Shown here: positions 1 to 9,556 of the stretch, piece by piece | Layout of the letters: every line of letters starts with the position of its first letter | How positions within the stretch are numbered: position 1 is the stretch's first letter | Source: an uncultured Blautia sp. | Lineage (GTDB): Bacteria; Bacillota; Clostridia; Lachnospirales; Lachnospiraceae | DNA: 45,634 nucleotides | Reading direction: 5' to 3' | Assembly (NCBI GenBank): GCA_900765525.1 | Contig: CAAFRY010000002.1 | Coordinates: forward strand, 1 to 45,634 | Made by a program: the position numbers and the translations under genes | The notes under the pieces: generated by a model | Database searches by the model: none | Told to the model about the DNA's origin: nothing | Seen by the model: only the letters and a program-made list of their open reading frames with translations

Positions 1-19
1 AATTCTTTTGAATTTCCTA

Positions 20-70
20 TAGAATAAAAAGCCCTGCCGCCCCGGCATATCAACACCGGCACAGCAGGGC
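20..70 (-). terminator. Rho-independent terminator after infA
   Basis: On the minus strand a GC-rich hairpin (arms GCCCTGC/GCAGGGC at the outside and CCGG/CCGG inside, positions 31-70) is followed at once by TTTTTATTCT (20-30). It lies 17 nt after the infA stop. It would end, or attenuate, the long ribosomal transcript before the genes that normally follow infA (rpmJ, rpsM and so on), which lie outside the window. Confidence 0.85.
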
Positions 71-86
71 CTCTGCTTCTTTTTTC

Positions 87-305
87 TTATTTATCTCTCC
101 AGATGATTCTTCCCTTGCTTAAATCATATGGGGACATTTCAATCGTCACCTTATCACCAGGCAGGATACGGATGAAGTTCATCCTTAACTTGCCGCTGAT
201 ATGGGCCAGAATCACATGCTTATTTTCCAGTTCTACCTTGAACATAGCGTTGGGTAATTTCTCCACTACGGTTCCTTCTACTTCAATAACGTCTGCCTTA
301 GACAT
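87..305 (-). CDS. infA: Translation initiation factor IF-1
   Basis: 72 residues, the usual length of IF-1. The single S1-like OB fold is recognisable from the N-terminal [17 protein letters not shown] and the conserved [19 protein letters not shown] stretch, with the GRI-WR ending. IF-1 binds the A site of the 30S subunit during initiation, together with IF-2 and IF-3. The Shine-Dalgarno AGGAGG lies in the last codons and stop of the preceding KOW gene, so the two are probably translationally coupled. Last gene of the S10-spc transcript before the hairpin at 20-70. Confidence 0.98.
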   Translation of the reverse strand: MSKADVIEVEGTVVEKLPNAMFKVELENKHVILAHISGKLRMNFIRILPGDKVTIEMSPYDLSKGRIIWRDK

Positions 306-310
306 AAAAC

Positions 311-586
311 TTAAACCTCCTGTTGATTCTTATATTCCTTAATGGCTCTCTTTATATGTTCATCCCTAAGTTCCTGATTTTCCTCCATAAGCTGTTTCAG
401 GCTCCGGGGAATCTGAAAGATAATCTGAATGTGCCTGCGTCTTTTTTTCTTCAGCCGCTCCAGAGTACGAAGTGTTCCGTCCGCCAGATATACATATTCA
501 GAATCTGCTTTCATTATCACATACAGTCTTCCTGCGTCATGTCCTGCCTTGGATTTGGCAAGCATACCCTTTTTAAATTCTCTCAT
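311..586 (-). CDS. KOW-domain RNA-binding protein (L14e-like)
   Basis: 91 residues. The N-terminus ([19 protein letters not shown], followed by [18 protein letters not shown]) matches the KOW-type RNA-binding proteins that many Clostridia carry between map and infA. They resemble the eukaryotic/archaeal L14e/L6e fold. The C-terminal third is a predicted charged helix (residues about 62-91). It starts 12 nt after the map stop and ends 5 nt before infA. By position it is probably a ribosome- or translation-associated factor, but no specific function is established from the sequence. The purine-rich stretch GGGAGGGG just before the ATG serves as its ribosome binding site. Confidence 0.85.
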   Translation of the reverse strand: MREFKKGMLAKSKAGHDAGRLYVIMKADSEYVYLADGTLRTLERLKKKRRRHIQIIFQIPRSLKQLMEENQELRDEHIKRAIKEYKNQQEV

Positions 587-598
587 AGCCCCTCCCGT

Positions 599-1354
599 CT
601 ACTTGCTCAGGGTGAGAATTTCCGGTTCGCCCTCTGTAATGAGAATTGTATTCTCATAATGTGCGGACAACGTACCGTCCTGGGTAACAACGGTCCAATC
701 ATCATCCAGCCAGGCCACATCAGCCCTTCCCTGATTTATCATAGGTTCAATAGCAAGTGTCATGCCGGGAACCAGGCGTATTCCCCTTCTTCTCTGAGAA
801 AAATTAGGTATCTGAGGGTCCTCATGAAGGTGGGTTCCGATTCCATGACCCACTAAATCCCGCACCACGCCATATCCGAATTTTTCTGCATAGGTGCCGA
901 TGGCTGTGGAAATATCATTTAAATGATTCCCTGCCTTAGCGTATTTGATTCCCTCAAAAAAGCTCTGTCTGGTCACATCAATAAGCTTCCGGGCTTCCTG
1001 AGAAATTTCTCCTACCCCGTGGGTTCTTGCGGCGTCTGAATGATAACCTTTGTAAATCAGTCCGGCGTCCAGGCTGACAATATCGCCCTCCTGAAGGATT
1101 CTGCTGTCCTTAGGAATACCGTGTACCACCTCATCGTTGACAGATACACAAATGGAGGCCGGATAGCCATTGTAGTTCAAAAAGTTAGGTGTACAGCCAA
1201 AACTCCTGATTAGTTTCTCACCCAGCCTGTCTATATCCAGGGTACTGATACCCGGTTTTATAAAGGCGGCCAGTTCGTCGTGTACTTTTTCCAGAAGTCT
1301 GCCTGCCTCCCGCATAAGTTCAATCTCTCTGGCAGTTTTAATAGTTACTGACAT
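599..1354 (-). CDS. map: Type I methionine aminopeptidase
   Basis: 251 residues, typical of the short type Ia enzyme. It removes the initiator methionine from nascent proteins and uses two divalent metals. The five metal ligands can be picked out: D96 and D107 (SLDAG and YHSDAARTH), H170 (GHGIGTHLHE), E203 (AIEPM) and E234 (HYENTILI); H79 (VVHGIP) is the substrate-contacting histidine. There is no N-terminal zinc-finger extension. The start is supported by AGGAG eight bases upstream, which overlaps the end of adk (4-nt gap). The adk-map-infA order after secY is standard for Gram-positive spc operons. Confidence 0.98.
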   Translation of the reverse strand: MSVTIKTAREIELMREAGRLLEKVHDELAAFIKPGISTLDIDRLGEKLIRSFGCTPNFLNYNGYPASICVSVNDEVVHGIPKDSRILQEGDIVSLDAGLIYKGYHSDAARTHGVGEISQEARKLIDVTRQSFFEGIKYAKAGNHLNDISTAIGTYAEKFGYGVVRDLVGHGIGTHLHEDPQIPNFSQRRRGIRLVPGMTLAIEPMINQGRADVAWLDDDWTVVTQDGTLSAHYENTILITEGEPEILTLSK

Positions 1355-1358
1355 TCTT

Positions 1359-2018
<660 letters not shown>

Positions 2019-2034
2019 CTAAAACACTTCTCTT

Positions 2035-2188
2035 TTGTCATACCTGAACCGGATGACAACTCCTTTGGGAGTATTCTCTATCATCATACACCAAATAGGG
2101 AATTTTCGCCATATAATATTTTAGAGACTGCCGCAGAAACAGAATCACACATATTTAATCGGAATCTGTCCTCCCTGCGACGGTCTCT
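2035..2188 (-). other. Structured secY-adk spacer with long hairpin
   Basis: The 200-nt gap between secY and adk contains a long imperfect hairpin, AGAGACCGUCGCAG pairing with CUGCGGCAGUCUCU (2175-2188 with 2123-2136; 13 of 14 positions pair, counting one G-U). It starts 15 nt after the secY stop. No U-run follows, so it is not a standard terminator. Nearer adk there is a 7-bp inverted repeat TTGTCAT/ATGACAA (2035-2059) and a small ACTCC/GGAGT hairpin (2059-2072). It could be a processing or partial-termination site that sets the adk-map-infA level. The function is inferred only. Confidence 0.4.
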
Positions 2189-2203
2189 ATCTATTGTTCC
2201 GCC

Positions 2204-3520
2204 TTATTCACTTAAAAAACCTCTGTAATTACGAACCAGCATACGGGACTCAATCTGCTTCAAGGTCTCCAGAACAACACCTACCACGATGATGATAGAA
2301 GTTCCGCCAAAGGAAACATTGGCGCCGAATACTCCGTTAAAGAAGAAAGGAATAACGGCTACAATAACCAGACCGGTTGCCCCGATAAAAATAACGTAAC
2401 TCAGGATTTTTTCCAGATACTCCTGGGTCGGCTTACCCGGACGGATACCCGGGATAAATCCTCCCTGCTTTTTCATGTTATCCGACACCTCCATGGGGTT
2501 GAAGGTGATGGATGTGTAGAAATAAGCAAAAAAGATAACCAATACAATATACAGGATTAATCCAATAGAATAAATAGGTTCGCTTGGATTAAACCAATTG
2601 CTGGAGGTCAGACCTTTCATAATCTGACTTCCTATACCTGTTCCGCCTGTCTTTCCCAGAAAACTTGCGATAATTACCGGGAAGGACATCAGGGAAGAGG
2701 CAAAGATAATAGGAATAACACCTGAGGTATTCACCTTCAGAGGAATAGAGCTGGACTGTCCGCCCATTACCTTTCTTCCTACAACCTTCTTGGAATACTG
2801 GACAGGGATTTTTCTGATACCGCCGTTTAAAATCAATACCAGAACCACAACCACAACGATAATGGCCAGAATAATCAATGCAGCCAGTGCGCCTCTAGCA
2901 ATTGTTTTCCCTTTTACAAAGGTTTCAAAGAGGGTCACTAAATCGCTGGGGATTCTGGATACGATGTTTATCATCAAGACAATAGAGATACCGTTTCCCA
3001 CACCGTTTTCCGTAATTCTCTCACCTATCCACATCAAAACAGCAGAACCGGCTGTCAGGCAGGCTACAACAACTAATCCATTAACAAAATTCATCTCTGT
3101 GAGAAGCCCTCTGTTTCCAAAGCCTACAGTCATAGCTACAGACTGAAACAGTGCAAGTCCCACGGTGAGATAACGTGTAATGGCTGTCATCTTCTTTCTG
3201 CCTTCTTCACCGTCACGCTGCATTTCCTCCAATTTCGGAATCGCTATGGTGAGCAGCTGAATGATAATGGAGGAAGTGATGTATGGGGTGATATTCAATG
3301 CAAAAATTGACATTTCGGTAAAGGAACCGCCAGTGAATGCATCAAAGAAATTGAATGCATCACTGGACTGGCTCGAAAACCATTCTTTGAAATAATCACT
3401 GTTGACTCCTGGTATCGGCAGCTGTGAGCCTATACGAATCACAATCAGCATCAGGAGAACATAAAATATTCGACGTCTTACATCCTTTATCTTAAAGGCG
3501 TTTTTAAGAGTCTCGAGCAT
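2204..3520 (-). CDS. secY: Preprotein translocase subunit SecY
   Basis: 438 residues with about ten hydrophobic segments, the normal SecY architecture. It forms the protein-conducting channel of the Sec translocon with SecE and SecG. Recognisable features are the N-terminal KDVRRRIFYVLLMLIVIRIGSQLPIPGV, the TM2 region with NITPYITSSIIIQLL, and the C-terminal LVRNYRGFLSE. The start overlaps the rplO stop by one base (TAATG), with the SD GAGGTGAT in the rplO end, so translation is coupled. Position between rplO and adk is canonical. Confidence 0.98.
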   Translation of the reverse strand: MLETLKNAFKIKDVRRRIFYVLLMLIVIRIGSQLPIPGVNSDYFKEWFSSQSSDAFNFFDAFTGGSFTEMSIFALNITPYITSSIIIQLLTIAIPKLEEMQRDGEEGRKKMTAITRYLTVGLALFQSVAMTVGFGNRGLLTEMNFVNGLVVVACLTAGSAVLMWIGERITENGVGNGISIVLMINIVSRIPSDLVTLFETFVKGKTIARGALAALIILAIIVVVVVLVLILNGGIRKIPVQYSKKVVGRKVMGGQSSSIPLKVNTSGVIPIIFASSLMSFPVIIASFLGKTGGTGIGSQIMKGLTSSNWFNPSEPIYSIGLILYIVLVIFFAYFYTSITFNPMEVSDNMKKQGGFIPGIRPGKPTQEYLEKILSYVIFIGATGLVIVAVIPFFFNGVFGANVSFGGTSIIIVVGVVLETLKQIESRMLVRNYRGFLSE

Positions 3521-3960
3521 TAAATCACCTCTACTGTTCCACCTGCGGCTTCGATTTTAGCCTTTGCGCTTTCACTTACAGCATTTACCTTTACGTTCAG
3601 CTTTTTCGTCAGCTCTCCGTTACCGAGAAGCTTAACGCCGTCTCCTAATTTGGAGATAGCTCCGGAAGCTAATAAAGCTGCTGGTGTAACTTCTGCTCCA
3701 TCCTCGAATCTATTTAAAATATCAACGTTAACAGCAATGATTTCCTTAGAGTTTCTGCATTTGAAGCCTCTCTTTGGAAGTCTTCTGTATAAAGGCATCT
3801 GACCACCTTCGAAGCCTGCTCTCTTAGCGCCGGAACGTGCTTTCTGTCCCTTATGGCCCTTACCTGCAGTCTTACCGTTCCCTGAACCGTGTCCACGGCC
3901 TCTTCTGAAGCTGTCGCTATGCTTGGAGCCCTCTGCGGGTCTTAAATTTGATAAATCCAT
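3520..3960 (-). CDS. rplO: 50S ribosomal protein L15
   Basis: 146 residues. The glycine- and basic-rich N-terminus ([19 protein letters not shown]) and the following [18 protein letters not shown] are diagnostic of bacterial L15, which joins 23S rRNA late in 50S assembly. SD GAGGAGG precedes the ATG. It lies between rpmD and secY, with a 1-nt overlap to secY. Confidence 0.99.
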   Translation of the reverse strand: MDLSNLRPAEGSKHSDSFRRGRGHGSGNGKTAGKGHKGQKARSGAKRAGFEGGQMPLYRRLPKRGFKCRNSKEIIAVNVDILNRFEDGAEVTPAALLASGAISKLGDGVKLLGNGELTKKLNVKVNAVSESAKAKIEAAGGTVEVI

Positions 3961-3983
3961 GTTGGCACCTCCTCTTCGTTTTC

Positions 3984-4166
3984 TTAGATTTCCTCAACCT
4001 TCACTAAGTGTCTTACCTGCTGAATCATGCCACGAACTGCTGCATTGTCAGGCATTTCCACTGTCTTGTTGAGCTTTCTTAAACCTAATGCTTCTACTGT
4101 TTTTTTATGTTTCGGAACAGCGCCGATTGTAGATTTCACCAGAGTGATTTTTAACTTATCTGCCAT
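3984..4166 (-). CDS. rpmD: 50S ribosomal protein L30
   Basis: 60 residues, the usual size of bacterial L30. The sequence [28 protein letters not shown] is the conserved core. SD AAGGAGG precedes the start. It sits between rpsE and rplO, 13 nt after the rpsE stop and 23 nt before rplO, as in Bacillus and E. coli. Confidence 0.98.
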   Translation of the reverse strand: MADKLKITLVKSTIGAVPKHKKTVEALGLRKLNKTVEMPDNAAVRGMIQQVRHLVKVEEI

Positions 4167-4179
4167 TTTTCAATCCTCC

Positions 4180-4689
4180 TTATGCAAAAATCTCTTCAAC
4201 AGATTTTCCACGAAGTTTTGCAACCTCTTCCGGAGTCTTTAACTGGCTCAAACCTGCAATAGTTGCCAGAACTACGTTCTGCTTATTACGGGAACCCATA
4301 CATTTTGTACGGATGTTCTTAATACCTGCAAGTTCGATTACCGCACGAGCTGGACCTCCGGCAATAACACCAGTACCTTCCGGAGCTTTCTTCAGAAGAA
4401 CCTCAGCGCTTCCGAATTTGCCCACAAAGTCATGGGTGATACTTCCGTTATTATCTCTTGCTACACTAACTAATTTTTTCATAGCGTCTTCTTTTCCTTT
4501 GCGGATTGCTTCAGGAATTTCAGCCGCTTTGCCTAAACCAGCGCCAACATGTCCATTGCCGTCACCAACAACAACTAAAGCTGTGAAACGGAAGTTACGA
4601 CCACCTTTAACAACCTTTGTTACACGCTTGATTGACACTACTTTTTCTTCTAACTCAAACTGACTAGCATCAATGATAGAACGTTTCAT
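4180..4689 (-). CDS. rpsE: 30S ribosomal protein S5
   Basis: 169 residues. The N-terminal dsRNA-binding-like domain shows [17 protein letters not shown] and [20 protein letters not shown], and the C-terminal domain shows [20 protein letters not shown]5 takes part in decoding fidelity and assembly of the 30S. SD GGGAGG lies 9 nt before the ATG. It follows rplR with a 19-nt gap and precedes rpmD. Confidence 0.99.
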   Translation of the reverse strand: MKRSIIDASQFELEEKVVSIKRVTKVVKGGRNFRFTALVVVGDGNGHVGAGLGKAAEIPEAIRKGKEDAMKKLVSVARDNNGSITHDFVGKFGSAEVLLKKAPEGTGVIAGGPARAVIELAGIKNIRTKCMGSRNKQNVVLATIAGLSQLKTPEEVAKLRGKSVEEIFA

Positions 4690-4708
4690 GTGTTCATTTC
4701 CTCCCTTA

Positions 4709-5077
4709 TTAGAATTCTAACCCAGCTTCTCTTGCTGCGTCTGCTAAAGCTTTGATTTTTCCGTGATATATAAAGCCGCCTCTGTCAAAAACAACCTCTT
4801 TGATTCCAGCTTCAATTGCTCTCTTAGCAATAACTGTTCCTAAATATGCTGCTGCTTCAACGTTGTCGGTCTGTGCCAACTCAGCCTTTACTTCCTTCTG
4901 TGTTGTGGAAGCAGAAACCAGAGTTTTTCCGACTGTATCGTCAATAATTTGAGCATACATATGATTATTGCTGCGGAATACTGCTAAACGTGGTATAGCA
5001 GTTGTACCGCTGAGATGATTACGTAATCTTCTATGTTTTTTTGCACGAACTTTCGCTCTTGATACTTTACTAACCAT
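4709..5077 (-). CDS. rplR: 50S ribosomal protein L18
   Basis: 122 residues, typical of L18, which binds 5S rRNA together with L5 and L25. Recognised by the basic N-terminus, the core [19 protein letters not shown] and the C-terminal [36 protein letters not shown] precedes the ATG. It lies between rplF and rpsE. Confidence 0.99.
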   Translation of the reverse strand: MVSKVSRAKVRAKKHRRLRNHLSGTTAIPRLAVFRSNNHMYAQIIDDTVGKTLVSASTTQKEVKAELAQTDNVEAAAYLGTVIAKRAIEAGIKEVVFDRGGFIYHGKIKALADAAREAGLEF

Positions 5078-5094
5078 TTTTACACTCTCCTTAA

Positions 5095-5634
5095 TTATTT
5101 CTTACCAGTCTTACCAACTTTACGTCTGATAACTTCATCAGCATATTTGATACCTTTGCCCTTGTATGGTTCAGGTCTTCTCTTATCTCTGATTTCAGCA
5201 GCGTACTGGCCAACTTTTTCTTTATCAATACCAGATACAATAATTTTGTTTCCGTCTACTTTGGACTCCAGACCAGCCGGGTCTTCCATTTCAACCGGAT
5301 GAGAGTATCCCAGGTTCAGAACTAACTTCTTACCCTGCTTTGCTGCTCTATAACCTACACCGTTTACTTCCAGAGTTTTCTCATAGCCCTGGCTTACACC
5401 GATTACCATATTCTGAATCAGTGTTCTTGTCAAACCGTGTAAAGCTTTCATTTTCTTTAAATCGCTTGGTCTTGTTACTACTACATGACCATCTTCTACT
5501 TTAATAGACATTTCTACAGGCAGCACTCTTTCAAGTGTTCCTTTTGGACCCTTTACGGTCACAAGATTGTTCTCAGCAACTTTTACTTCTACTCCTGCTG
5601 GAACAGCTACAGGCAGTCTTCCAATACGTGACAT
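5095..5634 (-). CDS. rplF: 50S ribosomal protein L6
   Basis: 179 residues with the two L6 repeats. The start [15 protein letters not shown] and the C-terminal signature [28 protein letters not shown] are diagnostic. L6 sits near the sarcin-ricin region of 23S rRNA. SD AAGGAGG is placed well before the ATG. A 178-nt structured gap separates it from rpsH, whereas other genes in this stretch are 10-30 nt apart. Confidence 0.99.
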   Translation of the reverse strand: MSRIGRLPVAVPAGVEVKVAENNLVTVKGPKGTLERVLPVEMSIKVEDGHVVVTRPSDLKKMKALHGLTRTLIQNMVIGVSQGYEKTLEVNGVGYRAAKQGKKLVLNLGYSHPVEMEDPAGLESKVDGNKIIVSGIDKEKVGQYAAEIRDKRRPEPYKGKGIKYADEVIRRKVGKTGKK

Positions 5635-5812
5635 ACCAATTTCCTCCTTACTTAAATTTTCGGAAGGGCCAATTATGGTTCCCTTCTGTTTTCAGTATTC
5701 TATTGAATATTTCCTCTGCATGAGGAATCATTCACATAATTAAAATTTTAATAATTGGGGCACTAAGCTCAAGCTGCGCCTTTCGGCTTGCTTTCACTAA
5801 GTTGCTTTCGGT
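5635..5812 (-). other. Structured rpsH-rplF intercistronic region
   Basis: No gene here. On the transcript the region opens with repeat unit A (5760-5811), one base after the rpsH stop. A perfect AT-rich palindrome ATTAAAATTTTAAT follows. Then come hairpin TTCCTC/GAGGAA (5711-5727), with outer GAAT/ATTC, and hairpin GAAGGG/CCCTTC with an inner CCA/TGG (5663-5686). No U-run follows any of them. The stacking of several perfect stems just before the rplF SD suggests a regulatory or processing RNA, for example autoregulation by an r-protein. This is inference. Confidence 0.5.
5760..5811 (-). repeat. Post-stop intercistronic repeat, unit A
   Basis: 52-bp copy of a repeat found again at 6318-6370 and 6439-6490. 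On the transcript strand it has two direct CTTAGTG copies flanking a small hairpin GCC-GAAA-GGC (a GNRA-type tetraloop) with outer AAGC/GCTT pairing. It starts one base after the rpsH stop codon. Confidence 0.85.
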
Positions 5813-6214
5813 CTACCAAACAAAGGCCAGAACTTCTCCGCCTACGTGAAGCTTTCTTGCTTCTTTGTCTGTGATAACGCCCTGGTTTGTGGAAAGGATT
5901 GCGATTCCTAATCCGCCTAATACTCTTGGAATTTCCTGGCTTCCAGCATAGATACGAAGACCTGGTTTGGAAATTCTCTTAAGGCCTGTGATGATTTTTT
6001 CATTCTTGTCAGCGCCGTATTTTAATGTGATACGGATGGTCTTGAATGAACCTTCGTCAATAATATCGTATTTTGCAATATATCCTTCTTTTAACAAAAT
6101 ATCAGCGATGGCCAGCTTCATCTTGGAAGACGGAACATCTACTGTATCGTGTTTTGCTGTATTTGCATTACGGATTCTTGTAAGCATATCTGCGATTGGG
6201 TCGCTCATTGTCAT
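5813..6214 (-). CDS. rpsH: 30S ribosomal protein S8
   Basis: 133 residues. Recognised by [15 protein letters not shown] at the N-terminus and the C-terminal [23 protein letters not shown]8 binds the central domain of 16S rRNA; in E. coli it is the repressor of the spc operon. The first ATG (MTMSDP) is preferred because AGGAGG lies 8 nt before it. The stop codon is followed within one base by repeat unit A. Confidence 0.99.
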   Translation of the reverse strand: MTMSDPIADMLTRIRNANTAKHDTVDVPSSKMKLAIADILLKEGYIAKYDIIDEGSFKTIRITLKYGADKNEKIITGLKRISKPGLRIYAGSQEIPRVLGGLGIAILSTNQGVITDKEARKLHVGGEVLAFVW

Positions 6215-6317
6215 GATAGTTTCCTCCTAATTAGACTTTTCATGTTTTACTATTATTATTTTAATACCCCAAAAGGGTAAGGGAGGTAATCTCCCTAACT
6301 CGTTCGGGAAGGGCCTC

Positions 6318-6370
6318 GCACTAAGCTCAAGCTGCGCCTTTCGGCTTGCTTTCACTAAGTTGCTTTACGG
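6318..6370 (-). repeat. Post-stop intercistronic repeat, unit B
   Basis: Near-identical copy of units A and C; the only clear difference is TTACGG instead of TTCGG at one end. It shares an extra GGCCTC flank with unit C, so B and C look like a recent local duplication around the diverged middle unit. Confidence 0.85.
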
Positions 6371-6432
6371 GTATGTTCACTCAACTAAACTCAGCTTTCG
6401 GCTGCGCCTCGGCTTCGTTAAGGTTCGTGAAC
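6371..6432 (-). repeat. Diverged middle repeat unit
   Basis: Bounded by the inverted repeat GTTCAC/GTGAAC (6375-6380 and 6427-6432). The interior has the same plan as units A-C: a TTAA/TTTAG-like element either side of a GCC/GGC stem-loop. It looks like an older, diverged member of the same family. Confidence 0.55.
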
Positions 6433-6438
6433 GGCCTC

Positions 6439-6490
6439 GCACTAAGCTCAAGCTGCGCCTTTCGGCTTGCTTTCACTAAGTTGCTTTCGG
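6439..6490 (-). repeat. Post-stop intercistronic repeat, unit C
   Basis: Same 52-bp sequence as unit A (5760-5811) and starting one base after the rpsN stop codon, just as unit A does after rpsH. The shared placement is more regular than chance insertion would give. Confidence 0.85.
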
Positions 6491-6491
6491 C

Positions 6492-6677
6492 CTACCAGCT
6501 TGCTTTCTTTACTCCCGGAATCTGGCCTTTGTATGCTAATTCACGGAAGCAGATACGGCAGATACCGTATTTTCTCAAGTATGCATGTGGACGTCCACAG
6601 ATACGGCAGCGATTGTATTCTCTTGTGGAGAATTTCTGTTTACGCTGCTGTTTTACTTTCATTGCTGTTTTAGCCAT
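6492..6677 (-). CDS. rpsN: 30S ribosomal protein S14, zinc-binding type
   Basis: 61 residues, the short zinc-containing S14 (C+ form). Ligands C24, C27, C40 and C43 lie in NRCRICGRP and GICRICF. The N-terminus [24 protein letters not shown] is typical of Firmicutes. SD AGGAGGG precedes the ATG. It lies between rplE and rpsH. The stop is directly followed by repeat unit C. Confidence 0.98.
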   Translation of the reverse strand: MAKTAMKVKQQRKQKFSTREYNRCRICGRPHAYLRKYGICRICFRELAYKGQIPGVKKASW

Positions 6678-6695
6678 GAATTTTCCCTCCTATAA

Positions 6696-7235
6696 TTACT
6701 TTGCAAATGGCATGTTGAATAATGTCAATAATTCACGAGCTTCTTCGTCTGTTTTAGCAGTGGTTACGAAAATAATATCCATACCTCTTACTTTATCGAC
6801 TTTATCATATTCCACTTCAGGGAAAATCAGCTGCTCCTTGATTCCAAGTGCGTAATTTCCTCTTCCATCGAAAGCGTTAGGATTAACGCCACGGAAGTCA
6901 CGTACTCGAGGAAGTGCCAGGTTGATGAGACGGTCAGCGAACTCATACATCTTCTCGCCTCTTAAAGTTACCTTACAACCAATTGGCATACCTTCACGAA
7001 TCTTGAAGTTAGCCACGGAGTTTTTCGCTTTTGTTGTAACTGCCTTCTGGCCTGTAATCAGCTCCATATCAGCTACAGCAGCGTCTAACACCTTTGCATT
7101 ATCTTTGGCTTCACCTACACCCATGTTTACCACGATTTTATCGAGTTTCGGCACTTCCATGATATTTTTATAACCAAACTTCTTCATCATAGCATCTACG
7201 ATTTCGTTTTTGTAAATCTCTTTCAGTCTGCTCAC
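6696..7235 (-). CDS. rplE: 50S ribosomal protein L5
   Basis: 179 residues. [22 protein letters not shown] at the start, the middle [27 protein letters not shown] and the C-terminal [27 protein letters not shown] identify L5, a 5S rRNA-binding protein of the central protuberance. The start codon is GTG, supported by GGAGG eight nt upstream. Confidence 0.99.
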   Translation of the reverse strand: MSRLKEIYKNEIVDAMMKKFGYKNIMEVPKLDKIVVNMGVGEAKDNAKVLDAAVADMELITGQKAVTTKAKNSVANFKIREGMPIGCKVTLRGEKMYEFADRLINLALPRVRDFRGVNPNAFDGRGNYALGIKEQLIFPEVEYDKVDKVRGMDIIFVTTAKTDEEARELLTLFNMPFAK

Positions 7236-7256
7236 TTTAAATTGCCTCCTCTCTTA

Positions 7257-7562
7257 TTAATCGATAACCTTGCCTGTAGATTTTGCAACACGCACTTTTT
7301 TGCCGTCTTCCATCTTGAATCCGACTCTGGTAGCTTTTCCTTCATGCATAACCATTACATTGGAAGCGTCCAGCCAAGCTTCTTTGTTCACAATACCGCC
7401 CTGCTGATTGCTCATAGATGGTTTTGTGTGCTTTGTTACCATGTTTACGCCTTCAACCAGAACAGCGCCCTTTTTCGGATTAACAGAGATTACTTTTCCT
7501 TCTTTGTCTTTATCTTTGCCAGCGATAACCTTTACGGTATCACCTTTTTTAATCTTAAACAT
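7257..7562 (-). CDS. rplX: 50S ribosomal protein L24
   Basis: 101 residues. The N-terminal KOW motif ([24 protein letters not shown]) and [12 protein letters not shown] are diagnostic of L24, an initiator of 50S assembly. SD AGGAGG precedes the start. It follows rplN at 12 nt. Confidence 0.99.
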   Translation of the reverse strand: MFKIKKGDTVKVIAGKDKDKEGKVISVNPKKGAVLVEGVNMVTKHTKPSMSNQQGGIVNKEAWLDASNVMVMHEGKATRVGFKMEDGKKVRVAKSTGKVID

Positions 7563-7574
7563 CAGGCTTACCTC

Positions 7575-7943
7575 CTATAATACTTCCGGAGCCAAGGAAA
7601 CAATCTTCATGAACTGTTTCTCACGAAGCTCTCTGGCCACTGGTCCAAAAATACGAGTTCCTCTTGGTGTCTTGTCATCTTTGATAATTACAGCAGCGTT
7701 CTCGTCAAATTTGATGTAAGAACCATCTTTACGACGAGCGCCTTTTACAGTACGAACAACAACAGCTTTCACAACGTCACCCTTTTTCACAACACCGCCT
7801 GGTGTTGCATCTTTAACCGTAGCAACGATGATGTCGCCGATATTTGCATATCTTCTAGTAGAACCACCCATAACACGGATGCAGAGGATTTCTTTTGCAC
7901 CTGTATTGTCAGCGACTCTAAGTCTACTTTCCTGTTGAATCAT
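7575..7943 (-). CDS. rplN: 50S ribosomal protein L14
   Basis: 122 residues, the standard length. [20 protein letters not shown] and [28 protein letters not shown] are signature stretches. L14 contributes to the subunit interface. SD AAGGAGG precedes the ATG. Followed by rplX after 12 nt. Confidence 0.99.
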   Translation of the reverse strand: MIQQESRLRVADNTGAKEILCIRVMGGSTRRYANIGDIIVATVKDATPGGVVKKGDVVKAVVVRTVKGARRKDGSYIKFDENAAVIIKDDKTPRGTRIFGPVARELREKQFMKIVSLAPEVL

Positions 7944-7964
7944 GCTTAGATTCCTCCTTATGAA

Positions 7965-8219
7965 TTATTTCACTCTTTCTACTACTTCAACAAGTCTCCA
8001 TCTCTTGTCCTTAGACAGCGGTCTTGTTTCCATAACTTTTACAGTATCACCAATGTTGCATGTGTTTTCTTCATCATGCGCTTTTAATTTATAGGTTCTC
8101 TTTACGATTTTCTTGTAAAGAGGATGTTTTACGTGGTCTTCGATAGCCACAACGATAGTTTTGTCCATCTTGTTGCTAACAACTTTACCAACACGAGTTT
8201 TTCTAAGATTTCTTCCCAC
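7965..8219 (-). CDS. rpsQ: 30S ribosomal protein S17
   Basis: 84 residues. The OB-fold core [23 protein letters not shown] and the later [28 protein letters not shown] are typical of S17, an early 16S rRNA binder. It starts with GTG, ten nt after the SD AAAGGAG. It lies between rpmC and rplN. Confidence 0.98.
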   Translation of the reverse strand: MGRNLRKTRVGKVVSNKMDKTIVVAIEDHVKHPLYKKIVKRTYKLKAHDEENTCNIGDTVKVMETRPLSKDKRWRLVEVVERVK

Positions 8220-8255
8220 GATTATGCTGCTCCTTTCTATCTAAAAGATAAATCC

Positions 8256-8459
8256 TTATGCATTTGCTTTCTGAGCAATCAAAGTCTGGATTCTAGCGAT
8301 GTTCCTGCGAACTTCCTTAATTCTGCTTGTGTTGTCCAGCTGATTTGTTGCATTCTGAAATCTCAGGTTAAAGAGTTCCTTTTTAGCAGCTACTAATTCT
8401 TCCTGTAATTCTGCAGCTGATTTTGTTTTTAAATCTTCTACATAATTTTTAATTTTCAC
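8256..8459 (-). CDS. rpmC: 50S ribosomal protein L29
   Basis: 67 residues from the GTG at 8459. The upstream GTG at 8468 overlaps its own SD (AAGGCGG), whereas the SD-to-GTG spacing is 8 nt for the codon at 8459; the protein then begins with the family-typical (M)[10 protein letters not shown]. The core [21 protein letters not shown] is diagnostic. Either start overlaps the end of rplP by 11-20 nt, suggesting coupling. Confidence 0.95.
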   Translation of the reverse strand: MKIKNYVEDLKTKSAAELQEELVAAKKELFNLRFQNATNQLDNTSRIKEVRRNIARIQTLIAQKANA

Positions 8460-8886
8460 TGTTATCACCGCCTTCTAAGTCTGCACGAGAAACGATTTTG
8501 CATTTTACTGGTAACTTGTGCATGGCAAGACGCAATGCCTCACGAGCTGTTTCTTCCGGAACACCTGCGATTTCAAACATTACTCTGCCTGGCTTTACAA
8601 CTGCTACCCAATATTCTAAGGCACCTTTACCGGAACCCATACGTGTTTCTGCTGGTTTTGCTGTTACTGGCTTGTCTGGGAAAATTTTAATCCAAACTTT
8701 ACCGCCACGTTTGATATAACGAGTCATGGCAACACGGGCTGCCTCAATCTGGTTGGACTTAATCCAGCATGGCTCCATTGCAACCAAACCGAATTCACCG
8801 TAATTGATTTTATTTCCTCTTGACGCTTTTCCTCTCATGGAGCCACGGAACTGTTTACGACGTTTTACTCTTTTTGGCATTAACAT
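8449..8886 (-). CDS. rplP: 50S ribosomal protein L16
   Basis: 145 residues. Begins [21 protein letters not shown] and contains GRMGSGKG-like [26 protein letters not shown], both L16 signatures. L16 helps to position tRNA at the A and P sites. The start lies 2 nt after the rpsC stop. The SD (AAGGAAGGGAG) is inside the rpsC end and about 12 nt from the first ATG, so coupling from rpsC is likely. The next in-frame ATG, two codons on, is a possible alternative. Confidence 0.98.
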   Translation of the reverse strand: MLMPKRVKRRKQFRGSMRGKASRGNKINYGEFGLVAMEPCWIKSNQIEAARVAMTRYIKRGGKVWIKIFPDKPVTAKPAETRMGSGKGALEYWVAVVKPGRVMFEIAGVPEETAREALRLAMHKLPVKCKIVSRADLEGGDNSEN

Positions 8887-8888
8887 AA

Positions 8889-9545
8889 TTATTTATCGCT
8901 CCCTTCCTTAGTTCCTTTTGTTGGAAGTACCTCGCCATTGTAGACCCATGCCTTTACGCCGACTTTGCCGTAGGTTGTGTCTGCTTCAGCGAAACCGTAG
9001 TCAATGTCTGCTCTTAATGTCTGAAGCGGAATAGTTCCCTCGCTGTAGAACTCTGTACGAGCCATATCAGCGCCGCCGAGACGTCCGGATACAGATGTTT
9101 TGATTCCCTTTGCGCCAGCCTTCATGGTTCTGGACATTGTAGACTTCATTGCACGACGGAAGGAAATACGGTTCTCTAACTGTAATGCAATGTTCTCAGC
9201 TACAAGCTGTGCATCCTTGTCCGGTCTCTTTACTTCTTTGATGTCAACAACTAATTTCTTATCTGTGAATTTCTGTAATTCAGCTTTTACTTTCTCGATT
9301 TCAGCGCCGCCCTTACCGATAACAACACCTGGCTTTGCAGTGTAGATGATAATCTTCACTCTGTCAGAAGCTCTCTCGATTTCAATTTTAGAAATTCCTG
9401 CGCTGTATAATTTTTTCTTCAGGAAAGTTCTGATGTTATAGTCTTCTACTAAATTATCAGCGAAATCGCCTTCAGCATACCATTTGGAATCCCAGTCTTT
9501 GATTACGCCGACTCTGAGTCCATGTGGATTTACTTTCTGTCCCAT
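8889..9545 (-). CDS. rpsC: 30S ribosomal protein S3
   Basis: 218 residues. [24 protein letters not shown], the KH domain with [16 protein letters not shown] and the C-terminal [22 protein letters not shown] identify S3, which lines the mRNA entry tunnel. SD AAGGAGG precedes the ATG. It sits between rplV and rplP. Confidence 0.99.
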   Translation of the reverse strand: MGQKVNPHGLRVGVIKDWDSKWYAEGDFADNLVEDYNIRTFLKKKLYSAGISKIEIERASDRVKIIIYTAKPGVVIGKGGAEIEKVKAELQKFTDKKLVVDIKEVKRPDKDAQLVAENIALQLENRISFRRAMKSTMSRTMKAGAKGIKTSVSGRLGGADMARTEFYSEGTIPLQTLRADIDYGFAEADTTYGKVGVKAWVYNGEVLPTKGTKEGSDK

Positions 9546-9556
9546 GATATTCCTCC

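Larger units (their letters stand above)
6215..6491 (-). other. Structured rpsN-rpsH intercistronic region
   Basis: A 277-nt gap without a gene, in an operon whose gaps are mostly under 25 nt. In transcript order it holds repeat unit C (6439-6490), a diverged middle unit bounded by GTTCAC/GTGAAC (6375-6432) and unit B (6318-6370). Two perfect hairpins follow: AGGGAG/CTCCCT (6280-6296) and TACCC/GGGTA (6265-6279). An AT-rich run and the rpsH SD come last. It could act as an mRNA processing or stability element, or an autoregulatory site. Confidence 0.5.
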
